Shown: positions 9,401 through 18,437 of the stretch, in pieces
Numbering within the stretch: the stretch's first letter is position 1
Layout: the number at the start of each line of letters is the position of its first letter
NCBI GenBank assembly: GCA_041670165.1
Contig: JBAXZR010000007.1
Coordinates: 1 to 60,314 of the forward strand
Length of the DNA stretch: 60,314 nucleotides
Direction: 5' to 3'
DNA from: JBAXZR01 sp041670165
GTDB lineage: Bacteria > Bacillota > Clostridia > Christensenellales > UBA1242
The notes under the pieces: model-generated
Seen by the model: only the letters and a program-made list of their open reading frames with translations
Database searches by the model: none
Told to the model about the DNA's origin: nothing
Translations under genes and position numbers: made by a program

Positions 9401-9802
9401 ATGAAAAAGATAAATACAAAACAAATTTTTAAAGATTATGAAGATCGTCATAACAAAATTTTAAAGTTTATGGAAAGCGGATACAAAGAAAGTGAATATA
9501 TTAAAGCTGTGTCTGACATGACAAAATTGGTTGAAGAAATGTATCTTGCAACCTGCTGTAATTTTTCACCAGAAGAAAAAAAGAGCATTTGTTACAAAGC
9601 CCTTGACTATTTTAATGACATCAAAAAAATCCATATCAAAGTAGCAAATAAATATGGACTTGAACTTGCTTCAAGACTTTCAAAAATGATTGGTGAAGAT
9701 TATGATGCAATTCTTTTCCAAGAACAAGCTGATAAAATTGTTTCATATGAAATTAAAAAAATCACTTCAAAACCATTTACAGTTAAAGACTATGAAGAAT
9801 AA
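9401..9802 (+). CDS. Hypothetical cytoplasmic helical protein
   Basis: I do not recognise this 133-residue protein. It is rich in K, E, D, Y and I, has no signal peptide or membrane segment and should be mostly helical. One C-C pair (A-T-C-C-N-F) occurs near residue 50. I start at ATG 9401, which follows AGAAAGGTGG; an in-frame GTG at 9392 lies inside that ribosome binding site. A strong extended -10 promoter stands directly upstream. It is followed by a convergent gene. Confidence 0.7.
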   Translation: MKKINTKQIFKDYEDRHNKILKFMESGYKESEYIKAVSDMTKLVEEMYLATCCNFSPEEKKSICYKALDYFNDIKKIHIKVANKYGLELASRLSKMIGEDYDAILFQEQADKIVSYEIKKITSKPFTVKDYEE

Positions 9803-9876
9803 TATTTCTAGTTAAATTAGTTAATAAATTAAGTTAATTTATCATTTTGATAAGAAAATAACATTAGTGCCTTTTT

Positions 9877-10326
9877 TTATTCTTCTGTCCAACCTAAACT
9901 TGTTAATGCAGTATAAATTTTTGAAAGTTCTTCTGAAATTTTTGCTTGGCTGATTGTTTTTGTTGTGCTTGTTCCTGTTGTTTGTTCAGGTGCAAGAGAA
10001 CTACCAAGACAATTAAGAGCAGTTGTGATTGCCGATTGACTCATTGTTTTTGTTGTGCTTGAACCAGTTGCTTGTTCAGGAGCATCACACAAAGCTTTGT
10101 TATCAAGTTTTGTTTGAAGCGAAACAAGGTCATTAAAAATAATTGTGCTGGCAGTGTGTTGAAAGCCCTCATTTTTGTTTTTTAAAGTGTTGTGATCAAC
10201 TTGCTCATCAACAACATAAATTTCACTGTTAGATATATCGCCACTTGCTGAAAGCTCGTCATAAATTTCTTTTGTCATAACATTAAATTTTAGTTTATTA
10301 AAAGTATTTTCTGTGCTTGATAGCAT
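9877..10326 (-). CDS. Orphan phage tail-fibre-like protein with two S-T-T-K-T-x-S-Q motifs
   Basis: The 149-residue protein has two copies of the phrase A-P-E-Q-x-T-G-x-S-T-T-K-T-x-S-Q followed by a short helix. This T-G-x-S-T-T-x-x-M-S-Q-x-A pattern is common in tail-fibre and structural proteins of gut phages. The N-terminal half (M-T-K-E-I-Y-D-E-L, E-I-Y-V-V-D-E) resembles short phage attachment modules. No other phage gene is nearby. I place the start at 10326 because AAAGGAG precedes it; an upstream in-frame ATG at 10419 would add a Cys/Lys/Arg-rich leader that crosses the ribosome binding site. Confidence 0.65.
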   Translation of the reverse strand: MLSSTENTFNKLKFNVMTKEIYDELSASGDISNSEIYVVDEQVDHNTLKNKNEGFQHTASTIIFNDLVSLQTKLDNKALCDAPEQATGSSTTKTMSQSAITTALNCLGSSLAPEQTTGTSTTKTISQAKISEELSKIYTALTSLGWTEE

Positions 10327-10401
10327 GTTTTTTCTCCTTTTTCCCCTTTTTCTTTTTGGGCAACAACAAACAATATTTGTGCCAACACGGAAAAACACAT
10401 T

Positions 10402-10429
10402 ATTATAATTTTTTTTCATGTGCGAACAA
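10402..10429 (-). promoter_or_regulatory. Possible promoter of the phage-like gene
   Basis: On the minus strand a perfect TATAAT (10402-10407) stands 16 bases after TTGTTC (10424-10429). This promoter overlaps the in-frame ATG at 10419, supporting the shorter start of the gene. Confidence 0.4.
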
Positions 10430-10860
10430 GCTTATCACCCTAAACTTCAGAAAAACAACAAACCATGACAAAATGATTACCAAAAATGTATTATCATTAT
10501 TAAATTTATTTTTTAAAATCTTGTTGCCTAATTATTAATTTAATAATATATTTATTTTTAAACATTTTTAGTAATAAGTTTTTATCCTTAGGCAAAGTGT
10601 TATTTATTAAAATTTCTTTTTCTAAATATCATATCTTTCTGAAATTCATTATATTGATTTAGCATTTTTTTTTAAAAATCATGTTTTTTATTAGTTAATT
10701 TGATAAATTATTTTTTTATTGTTAAACTCTAAAAAAGAAAAAAATAGTTTAAGAATTTTCAAAAACATGTCATAAAATTGGAGCATTAAGAATTCGTATT
10801 AAGGTGTAAAAATTTCATATTGTTAAATTAAATCATAACAAGAAATGTTAAAGGAGTCAT
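10430..10860. other. AT-rich intergenic stretch before the dehydratase gene
   Basis: I see no gene, tRNA or clear repeat here. The dehydratase Shine-Dalgarno (AAAGGAG) is at its end; I could not place a convincing promoter. Confidence 0.6.
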
Positions 10861-11892
10861 ATTAAAACTTATCTTGTAACAGGTGGCTGTGGATTTATTG
10901 GATCAAATTTTATTAGATATATGTTTGAAAAATATGATAATATCCAAATTATTAATTTGGACTATCTAACTTATGCAGGTAATTTGGAAAATCTATTAGA
11001 CTATCAAAATAACAAAAATTACAAGTTTGTCAAAGGAGATATTTGCAACCAAATAATCGTTTCAAAAATTTTTAAAGAATATGACATTGATTATGTGGTA
11101 AATTTTGCTGCTGAAAGCCATGTTGACAGAAGCATTTCTGAACCTCAAATTTTCACAAAAACAAACATCTTAGGAACTTCTGTTTTATTATATAATGCAA
11201 AAGAAAATTGGAAAACAGATAAGGGATTTAAATTAAACAAAAAATTTCTTCAAGTATCCACTGATGAAGTTTATGGAAGTCTTGGTAAAGAAGGCTATTT
11301 CACCGAAAACACTCCATTAAACCCGCGCAATCCATATTCTGCTTGCAAGGCTGGAGCAGATTTGATTGTAAAATCATATTTTGACACATTCAATTTTCCT
11401 ATGAATATAACAAGATGCTCAAATAATTTTGGACCATATCAATATCCAGAAAAACTAATAGCTTTGGTGTTTAACAAATGCAAAAATCTTAAAAACATTC
11501 CTATATTTGGTGATGGTTTACAAATTAGAGATTGGATTTTTGTTGAAGATCATTGCAAAGCAATTGACCTAGTTTTACACAAAGCACAAATTGGAAAGGT
11601 TTATAATATTGGTGGGCATAATGAAAAAACAAATTTATTTATTGTTAAAAAAATAATTGATTATGTTAAAAAGAATGTAAACAAAGATTGCTCTGATGAG
11701 TTAATTACTTTTGTTAATGATAGACTAGGGCATGATAGAAGATATGCAATGAATTCATCAAAAATCAACAAAGAGCTAGGTTGGAAGCCTGAAACAAGTT
11801 TTGAAGATGGCTTAAAAAATACATTGGATTGGTACAAAAACAATGATGAATGGATTAAAAAAATCGAAAAAAAACCAATTGTAAAAGTTTAA
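10861..11892 (+). CDS. rfbB: dTDP-glucose 4,6-dehydratase (AUU start)
   Basis: The enzyme converts dTDP-glucose to dTDP-4-keto-6-deoxyglucose, the entry to rhamnose and other deoxysugars for cell-surface glycans. Visible are the NAD-binding T-G-G-C-G-F-I-G (residues 7-14), the catalytic S-T-D-E-V-Y-G (D135, E136) and Y159-x3-K163, in a 343-residue chain of normal length. The first ATG (10921) would delete the NAD-binding loop. The only codon that gives the family's usual M-K-T-x-L-V-T-G-G start is ATT at 10861, just after AAAGGAG (spacing 4). No other rml/rfb genes are nearby, so the rest of the pathway must be encoded elsewhere. Confidence 0.9.
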   Translation: MKTYLVTGGCGFIGSNFIRYMFEKYDNIQIINLDYLTYAGNLENLLDYQNNKNYKFVKGDICNQIIVSKIFKEYDIDYVVNFAAESHVDRSISEPQIFTKTNILGTSVLLYNAKENWKTDKGFKLNKKFLQVSTDEVYGSLGKEGYFTENTPLNPRNPYSACKAGADLIVKSYFDTFNFPMNITRCSNNFGPYQYPEKLIALVFNKCKNLKNIPIFGDGLQIRDWIFVEDHCKAIDLVLHKAQIGKVYNIGGHNEKTNLFIVKKIIDYVKKNVNKDCSDELITFVNDRLGHDRRYAMNSSKINKELGWKPETSFEDGLKNTLDWYKNNDEWIKKIEKKPIVKV

Positions 11893-12060
11893 AAAATAAC
11901 AACAAAAATTTTAGCTTTTTTATTATTTTAAATTAAGAATATATTTAGTTGAAATGAAAACATTTGTGATGAAATTTAATGTGAATTTTATTAAATTAGT
12001 AGATAAAATTTATAGTTAAATCTAAAGTAAATTTTGGCATACAACTCAAAATTTTTGTTA

Positions 12061-12090
12061 GAAAAAAAGGCAAACAATTGCCTTTTTTTT
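12061..12090. terminator. Bidirectional terminator between rfbB and gyrA
   Basis: A stem AAAAAAAGGCAA/TTGCCTTTTTTT with a 4-base loop has A/T runs on both sides, so it can end transcripts from both convergent genes. Confidence 0.85.
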
Positions 12091-12202
12091 GAGTAAACAC
12101 TCTTTTATGAAATTTAGTAATTTGAAATGAATTTAAGAATTTAATTTAATAAATAAAATTAAATCTATTTTTTTATTATTTTCATTCACATTTAACAACA
12201 TT

Positions 12203-14782
12203 TTATTCTTCATCATTGTTTAAATCGAGTGAGCTTTCTTCAAAGTTAAGGCTTGGTTGTTCCATTTCATTTTTTTCGTTCTCAGCTTCTGCTTCAGCAA
12301 GAATTTCTTCTTCCTTTTCTTCTGGCTGAGTTGTTGAAACTGAAACAACTTTTGCGTTTTCAGCAAGCTTCATTATTCTTACACCCTTTGTGTTTCTGCT
12401 AATCATTGAAATAGCTGAAGCTGGAGTGCGAATAATTATGCCATTGTCTGCAATGACAACAATGTCATCTGATTCACAAACTTGTTTCATGCTCACAAGT
12501 TTTCCTGTTTGTTCATTAAACACGCCCGCTTTGATTCCCATTCCTGCTCTTCCTTGAACACGATATTCTTCTTCGCTTGAGCGTTTTCCATAACCTTGCT
12601 CTGAAACAGTTATGATTTGACTACCTTTTTTAATCACAGTCATGTCAACAACTTTGTCATCTTTTGCCATTCTCATACTGCGAACACCTTGAGATTCTCT
12701 TCCAGTTGGTCGCAAAGCTTTTTCATTAAATCTGATACATTTTCCACTGCTACAAGCCATGAGAACATCACTGTCGCCTGAAGTAAGTTCAACTGAAACA
12801 AGTTCATCTTCATCTTTGAGTGAAATTGCAATTTTACCATTTTTGTTGATTCTTTCAAAGTTGACAAGGTCAGTTTTTTTGATAAGTCCGTTTTTGGTTG
12901 CCATGATAAGCATGCCTTCATGAACTCCTTCTGCCTTTGGAATGATTGCATTAACCTTTTCATCACTAGCAAGTGGCAACAAATTTATGATTGCCCTGCC
13001 TTTTGACTGTCTTTGAGCTTCTGGAATTTCATATGTTTTTATTGAATAAACTTTGCCTTTGTTCGTGAAGAACAAAAGATCATTATGAGTGCATGTTATA
13101 AACATGTTTTCAACAAAGTCTTCTTCTTTAATCTTTTGAGCTGATACTCCAACTCCACCTCGTCTTTGAGCACGATATTCACTGCTACTCATTCGTTTGA
13201 TATATCCGCCATGAGTTAAACAAACAACAACTTGTTCTCTTGCAATCAAATCTGCAATGTCAATGTCACCATAGTCAATTGAAATTTCAGTTTTTCTTGG
13301 CACACCAAATTCTGTTTTGATTTCAAGTAATTGATTTTTAATCATATCCAAAATTCTATTTTCGTTAGAAAGAATATCTTTCAAATCTGCAACCAATTTG
13401 TCAAGTTCAGCAAGCTCATTTTCGAGTTTTGCCACTTCAAGTCCAGTCAATTTTTGAAGCTTCATTTCTAGAATTGCAATCGCTTGTTTTTCAGAAAGTT
13501 CAAATTTGGCTACAAGTGAATTTAAGGCTTCAGCCTTGTCTGCACTATGTTTGATTGTCGCAATAACTTCATCAATTCTAGCAAGTGCAATAACAAGTCC
13601 CTGAACAATATGTTCTCTTTCTTCTGCTTTTCCAAGATCAAATCTTGTTCTTCTTGTTGTTACTTCTTTTTGATGTTCAAGATAGTAATAAATCATTTCC
13701 TTAAGATTTAAAATTTTTGGCTCATTCTTTACAAGAGCAAGGAAAATTATTCCATTACTTGTTTGAAGTTGAGTAAGTTTGTAAAGATTGTTGAGAACAA
13801 CTTGTGCATTTGCTTCTTTTTTGACATCAACAACAATTCTCATACCATCACGATCTGATTCTTCCTTGATGTCTGTGATGCCTTCAAGTCTTTTGCTTTT
13901 TACAAGATCAGCCATTTGAATAATTAAGCGAGATTTGTTAACTTGGTAAGGAATTTCTGTGATAATTATTCTTTCCTTGCCACCTTCTCGTTCTTCAATG
14001 TTAGCCTTTCCACGAACAACAATTCCGCCACGACCCGTTCTGTAGGCGTGTCTTATTGCAGCTCCACCCATAATTATTCCGCCCGTTGGATAATCTGGTG
14101 CAGGAATGATTTTGATAAGATCTTCAATGTCAATTTCAGGATTATCAATAAGTGCAATTACACCATCAATGACTTCATTGAGATTGTGTGGTGGAATGTT
14201 CGTTGCCATACCAACAGCAATGCCGTCCGCTCCATTAACAAGTAGGTTTGGAAAAAGTGATGGCAAAACAGTTGGTTGCATAAGTGTGTCATCAAAGTTT
14301 GGATACATATCAACGGTGTCTTTATCAATGTCTTCAAGCATTTTTGCAGCAATTTTAGAAAGTCTTGCTTCAGTGTAACGAGAAGCAGCAGCTGAGTCGC
14401 CATCGACAGAACCAAAGTTTCCATGACCTTGAACAAGAGGGTGATTGATTGTGAAATCTTGTGCAAGTCTAACCATTGAATCATAAACTGCTGAATCGCC
14501 GTGTGGGTGGTATTTTCCAAGAACTTCACCGACAATTCTTATGCTTTTTTTGAAAGGCTTGTCATTAAAAACACCAAGTTCTCCCATTGTGTAAATTATT
14601 CTGCGGTGAACAGGTTTTAAACCATCTCGAACATCTGGAATTGCACGAGAAACATTAACTGCCATAGCATAGGCAAGAAAAGACTTTTTAAGTTCGCCTT
14701 CAACTTCAACTGGTTGAACTTTGGTGTTGCTAAAAAGTTTTTCTAGTTCAATTGCCTGTTTTTCTGAATCTTTTTTAGACAT
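12203..14782 (-). CDS. gyrA: DNA gyrase subunit A
   Basis: The subunit breaks and rejoins DNA in the A2B2 gyrase that introduces negative supercoils. The 859-residue chain has the winged-helix breakage domain with catalytic Tyr136 (A-A-S-R-Y-T-E-A-R), the coiled-coil tower and the C-terminal six-bladed DNA-wrapping domain. The GyrA box is Q-R-R-G-G-V-G at 539-545, with V where K or R is usual, which still marks gyrase rather than topoisomerase IV. The chain ends in an acidic E/N/D-rich tail, a feature that tunes supercoiling in other GyrAs. AAGGAG precedes the ATG. It lies 110 bases after gyrB on the same strand and is likely cotranscribed. Confidence 0.98.
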   Translation of the reverse strand: MSKKDSEKQAIELEKLFSNTKVQPVEVEGELKKSFLAYAMAVNVSRAIPDVRDGLKPVHRRIIYTMGELGVFNDKPFKKSIRIVGEVLGKYHPHGDSAVYDSMVRLAQDFTINHPLVQGHGNFGSVDGDSAAASRYTEARLSKIAAKMLEDIDKDTVDMYPNFDDTLMQPTVLPSLFPNLLVNGADGIAVGMATNIPPHNLNEVIDGVIALIDNPEIDIEDLIKIIPAPDYPTGGIIMGGAAIRHAYRTGRGGIVVRGKANIEEREGGKERIIITEIPYQVNKSRLIIQMADLVKSKRLEGITDIKEESDRDGMRIVVDVKKEANAQVVLNNLYKLTQLQTSNGIIFLALVKNEPKILNLKEMIYYYLEHQKEVTTRRTRFDLGKAEEREHIVQGLVIALARIDEVIATIKHSADKAEALNSLVAKFELSEKQAIAILEMKLQKLTGLEVAKLENELAELDKLVADLKDILSNENRILDMIKNQLLEIKTEFGVPRKTEISIDYGDIDIADLIAREQVVVCLTHGGYIKRMSSSEYRAQRRGGVGVSAQKIKEEDFVENMFITCTHNDLLFFTNKGKVYSIKTYEIPEAQRQSKGRAIINLLPLASDEKVNAIIPKAEGVHEGMLIMATKNGLIKKTDLVNFERINKNGKIAISLKDEDELVSVELTSGDSDVLMACSSGKCIRFNEKALRPTGRESQGVRSMRMAKDDKVVDMTVIKKGSQIITVSEQGYGKRSSEEEYRVQGRAGMGIKAGVFNEQTGKLVSMKQVCESDDIVVIADNGIIIRTPASAISMISRNTKGVRIMKLAENAKVVSVSTTQPEEKEEEILAEAEAENEKNEMEQPSLNFEESSLDLNNDEE

Positions 14783-14892
14783 AATTTCTCCTTACTTGTG
14801 AAAATTAACTAATTTTGTAACTGTTATTACTCATTTTTTTACTTTTAATGTGTAAATTAAGATTAAATGAGCAAAAGATGCACCATGCAAGG

Positions 14893-16866
14893 TTAAACAT
14901 CTAAATCAACGGCGTATTTTGCATTTTCTTCAATGAAAGCTCGTCTATGTTCAGGAACTTCACCCATAAGTTGGTTAAAAATCAAATCGGCTTCAATGGC
15001 ATCTTTCATGGTTACTTGAAGAAGTATTCTTTTTTCTGGATTCATTGTTGTTTCCCAAAGTTGTTCGGCATTCATTTCTCCAAGACCTTTGTATCTTTGA
15101 ACAGCATAATTTTTGCGTCCAATTTCATCAAGATAGTCACTGAGTTCTTTGTCTGAATAAAAATAATTATCAGTGCCTGAACGAGAAACTTTGAAAAGTG
15201 GTGGTTGAGCAATATAAACATGTCCTTGTTCAATAAGTGGACGCATAAATCTGAAGAAGAATGTGAGCATGAGTATTCTGATATGACTTCCATCAACATC
15301 GGCATCGGTCATGCAAATAATTTTGTTGTAACGAAGTTTTTCAATGTTGAAATCTTCTGAAATTCCTGTTCCAAATGCAGTAATCATGCTTTTGATTTCA
15401 TTGTTTTCAAGCACACGGTGAAGTCTTGCTTTTTCAACATTCAAAATTTTACCTCTAAGTGGCAAAATGGCTTGAAATCTACGATCACGACCTTGTTTTG
15501 CAGTTCCACCAGCTGAATCTCCTTCGACCATGTAAATTTCACAAAATCTTGGATCTCTTTCAGAACAGTCTGCAAGTTTTCCCGGAAGAGTTGTGTTTTC
15601 AAGCACACTCTTACGCCTTGTTAAATCACGAGCATTTCGAGCAGCATCTCTTGCTTTTTGTGCTGAAATGCATTTGATGATAAGATCTTTGGCTTCTTTT
15701 GGATTTTCTTCAAGAAATTCTCCAAATCCCTCAATCATTGCCTTTTCAACAATTCCCCTCATTTCACTGTTTCCAAGTTTTGTTTTTGTTTGACCTTCAA
15801 ATTGAGGAGATTCAAGTTTAACTGAAACAATTGCAGTAATTCCTTCACGAACATCATCGCCTGAAAGTTTTTCATCTTCTTTCAAAAGTTTGTTAAGAGA
15901 ACCATAGTCATTAATAACTTTTGTGAGAGAATTTTTGAACCCAACCAAGTGAGTTCCACCCTCTTCAGTGTTTATGTTGTTTGCATATGTGTTGATGATT
16001 TCATTGTAAGAATCGTTATATTGAAAAGCAATTTCAATGATGCTTGTTCCAATTTTTTTGTCAATATATATTGGGTGTGGAAAAAGAACTTCTTTGTTTT
16101 TGTTGAGATAATCAACAAATTCAATGATTCCACCTTTAAATTCAAATTCATCTTTGCGTTCTCTACCCTCTCGTTTGTCTTCAAGAGCAAGGACAAGTCC
16201 TTTGTTTAAAAAAGCAATTTCTCTGAAACGAGCACGCATTGTTTCATAGTTAAAATCAACGGTTTCAAAAATATCTCTATCAGGTGTGAAAGTAACTTTT
16301 GTTCCACGAAGCTCTGATTTTCCAATTTCTTTAAGTGGAAATTGAGGGATACCTCTGCGATATTCCTGATAAAAATGAGTTCCATGTTGATAAACTTCAA
16401 CAACCAAAAGGCTTGAAAGTGCATTTACGCAAGAAAGACCAACACCATGAAGTCCACCAGAAACTTTGTAGCCTCCGCCACCAAACTTTCCACCTGCATG
16501 GAGTTTTGTCAAAACAACTTCAACTGCACTTTTGCCTTCCGTTTTATGAATACCTGTAGGAATTCCACGACCATTATCTGTTACAGAAAGTGAGCCATCA
16601 GAATTGATGACAACATCAATTTTTGTGCAGTAACCTGCAAGGGCTTCATCAATGGAGTTATCCACAATTTCAATAACCAAGTGTTGAAGTCCTCGTTCAT
16701 CAGTTGAACCAATATACATACCCGGTCTTTTACGCACAGGCTCAAGACCTTCAAGAACTTGAATTCCAGTTTCATCGTAATCTTCAACTACTTTATCAAG
16801 TAATATTTCTTCTGGTCTAACATATGCTTTTTCGTTTGAGTCAGGTGTAATTTTGTCGTTTTCCAT
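14893..16866 (-). CDS. gyrB: DNA gyrase subunit B
   Basis: The ATPase subunit of gyrase. The 657-residue protein has the GHKL ATPase domain (E-I-V-D-N-S-I-D-E-A, D-N-G-R-G-I-P, G-G-K-F-G-G-G-G-Y-K-V-S-G-G), the transducer domain and the TOPRIM Mg2+ site (E-G-D-S-A-G-G and D-A-D-V-D-G-S-H-I), followed by the short Gram-positive type C-terminus. I start at ATG 16866, preceded by AAGGGGA; a longer open frame upstream runs through the leader and has no family match. It heads the gyrB-gyrA unit and is divergent from recF, unlike the usual co-directional recF-gyrB-gyrA order. Confidence 0.97.
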   Translation of the reverse strand: MENDKITPDSNEKAYVRPEEILLDKVVEDYDETGIQVLEGLEPVRKRPGMYIGSTDERGLQHLVIEIVDNSIDEALAGYCTKIDVVINSDGSLSVTDNGRGIPTGIHKTEGKSAVEVVLTKLHAGGKFGGGGYKVSGGLHGVGLSCVNALSSLLVVEVYQHGTHFYQEYRRGIPQFPLKEIGKSELRGTKVTFTPDRDIFETVDFNYETMRARFREIAFLNKGLVLALEDKREGRERKDEFEFKGGIIEFVDYLNKNKEVLFPHPIYIDKKIGTSIIEIAFQYNDSYNEIINTYANNINTEEGGTHLVGFKNSLTKVINDYGSLNKLLKEDEKLSGDDVREGITAIVSVKLESPQFEGQTKTKLGNSEMRGIVEKAMIEGFGEFLEENPKEAKDLIIKCISAQKARDAARNARDLTRRKSVLENTTLPGKLADCSERDPRFCEIYMVEGDSAGGTAKQGRDRRFQAILPLRGKILNVEKARLHRVLENNEIKSMITAFGTGISEDFNIEKLRYNKIICMTDADVDGSHIRILMLTFFFRFMRPLIEQGHVYIAQPPLFKVSRSGTDNYFYSDKELSDYLDEIGRKNYAVQRYKGLGEMNAEQLWETTMNPEKRILLQVTMKDAIEADLIFNQLMGEVPEHRRAFIEENAKYAVDLDV

Positions 16867-17055
16867 AAGTCCCCTTTTTTGAATAAGCTTAAAAGACAAT
16901 TTAACCTTGTTTATAGCAAATTGAAATATGCTATAAATAACAGAAATTTTGTCTTTTAAAAATTGAATTTTGCCACCTTTTAAAAAGGACAATTTTAATG
17001 CTAGTTTTTGTGCTCAAAAAATTCACAAAAACAGCCTTATTTCAATTGATTTAGT

Positions 17056-17084
17056 ATTATATCACAACCCAAAAAGAAAAGCAA
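17056..17084 (-). promoter_or_regulatory. gyrB promoter with extended -10
   Basis: On the minus strand TTGCTT (17079-17084) and TATAAT (17056-17061) are 17 bases apart, and TGA directly precedes TATAAT, giving an extended -10. The leader to gyrB is about 180 bases long. Confidence 0.65.
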
Positions 17085-17280
17085 ATTTTCTTGCCAAAAG
17101 AGCAGGAAAAACACCATGTATTTTTCGTCAAAATTTGCAAAGAAAATTTAGAAAAAATAACAAGGTAAAACCATGTAATTTTTTTCAAAAGAATAAATGT
17201 ATTTTATGATATTTTACAATTTTTTCTCGCGTGATGTCGATTTTTGTAATTAAAATCATTGTTTAAACTAAAAAACAATT

Positions 17281-17310
17281 TTGACACAAGATTGTTTTGC
17301 TTTTTAGGCT
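17281..17310 (+). promoter_or_regulatory. Possible recF promoter
   Basis: A perfect TTGACA at 17281 is followed after 18 bases by the poor -10 TAGGCT. Transcripts would have a leader of only about 15-20 bases, in keeping with the missing Shine-Dalgarno of recF. Confidence 0.4.
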
Positions 17311-17333
17311 AATTTGTGCAATAATTTTCTTGT

Positions 17334-18428
17334 ATGATGGTAGAAAAACTGGAACTAACAAATTTTAGGAATTATGGCACAGAAACCATTTTTTTTACCG
17401 ATGGCTTAAACATTGTTTGCGGGCTAAATGCACAAGGAAAAACAAATCTGCTTGAAGCAATTTTGTTTTGTTGCATTGGAAAAAGTCTTAGAGCAAACAA
17501 AGACAATCAAGTGGTTAATTTTTTAAAAGACACTGCTCGTATTCGTTTGACAGTTAAGAAAAAATATGGCAAGACAACAATTGAAATCATTTTCCCTTCT
17601 GAAGGCAAAAAAACAATTAAAATTAACGATATTCCAATCAAAAAAATTGGTGAACTCATGGGCGAGTTTAACGCAATTTTCTTTTCACCTGATGAGCTTA
17701 AACTTGTCAAAGAGAAACCTGAAGATCGTCGTAGATTTATGGACATTCACATTTCTCAATTAAGCAAAAAATATTTTTACTTGCTAAGTAGATATGAAAA
17801 AATTTTGGCAAATCGAAACAAACTTTTCAAAAGTGGACAAAGTGAATTAACCATATCTGAAACACTTGGAATATGGAATCAACAACTTGCAAGCGTTGGA
17901 AGTGAAATTGTGTTTTTTCGATTGGATTTCATAAAAAAACTTACTCCACTGTGTGAAAAAGTTCATTCCTATCTTAGTGGCGGAAAAGAAAAAATTGAAA
18001 TTCAGTACATTGGCGAACAAGGAGAAACAAAAGAAGAGATTGAAAAAAAGATTTTAACAAATCTTGAAAAGGCTTTTGAAAAGGAACTCAAACTTGGATT
18101 TACAACAATTGGACCACACAGAGATGATATAAAAATTTTAATAAACAATATTGATGTTCGTGCCTTTGGCTCACAAGGACAACAAAGAACAAGTGCTCTT
18201 TCACTTAAATTAAGTGAAATTGAAATCATAAATGGTGAAAAAGGTGAAACACCCGTTCTTCTTCTTGATGATGTTTTAAGCGAGCTTGATGAATCACGAC
18301 GAAAAAAGCTTTTAAAATTTTCAGAAAAAACTCAAACAATCATAACAACGGTTGAAAAACTTGAACAAGATGAAATGGTAAAAGCAAATATAATAAAAAT
18401 TGAAAATGGCAAAGTAATCAAAAATTAA
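17334..18428 (+). CDS. recF: DNA replication and repair protein RecF
   Basis: RecF is an SMC-like ATPase that loads RecA at single-strand gaps with RecO and RecR. The 364-residue protein shows Walker A at residues 30-37 (G-L-N-A-Q-G-K-T), the Q-G-Q-Q-R-T-S-A-L-S-L signature, Walker B L-L-L-D-D and the D-loop L-S-E-L-D, in normal order and length. The start is ATG-ATG with no Shine-Dalgarno, so translation may use a very short leader; the second ATG (17337) is equally possible. It begins a plus-strand operon: the next gene starts nine bases after its stop. Confidence 0.96.
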   Translation: MMVEKLELTNFRNYGTETIFFTDGLNIVCGLNAQGKTNLLEAILFCCIGKSLRANKDNQVVNFLKDTARIRLTVKKKYGKTTIEIIFPSEGKKTIKINDIPIKKIGELMGEFNAIFFSPDELKLVKEKPEDRRRFMDIHISQLSKKYFYLLSRYEKILANRNKLFKSGQSELTISETLGIWNQQLASVGSEIVFFRLDFIKKLTPLCEKVHSYLSGGKEKIEIQYIGEQGETKEEIEKKILTNLEKAFEKELKLGFTTIGPHRDDIKILINNIDVRAFGSQGQQRTSALSLKLSEIEIINGEKGETPVLLLDDVLSELDESRRKKLLKFSEKTQTIITTVEKLEQDEMVKANIIKIENGKVIKN

Positions 18429-18437
18429 GGAGAGAAA

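Noticed and set aside
16640..16670. DnaA box (TTATCCACA) as sign of oriC
   Set aside because: It is a single copy inside the gyrB coding sequence, where it encodes the conserved ATPase motif. No cluster of boxes is seen in the intergenic regions.
16970..17209. Possible rpmH-like basic ORF in the gyrB-recF gap
   Set aside because: The predicted 79 residues do not show the L34 pattern, there is no Shine-Dalgarno, and it overlaps the gyrB promoter.
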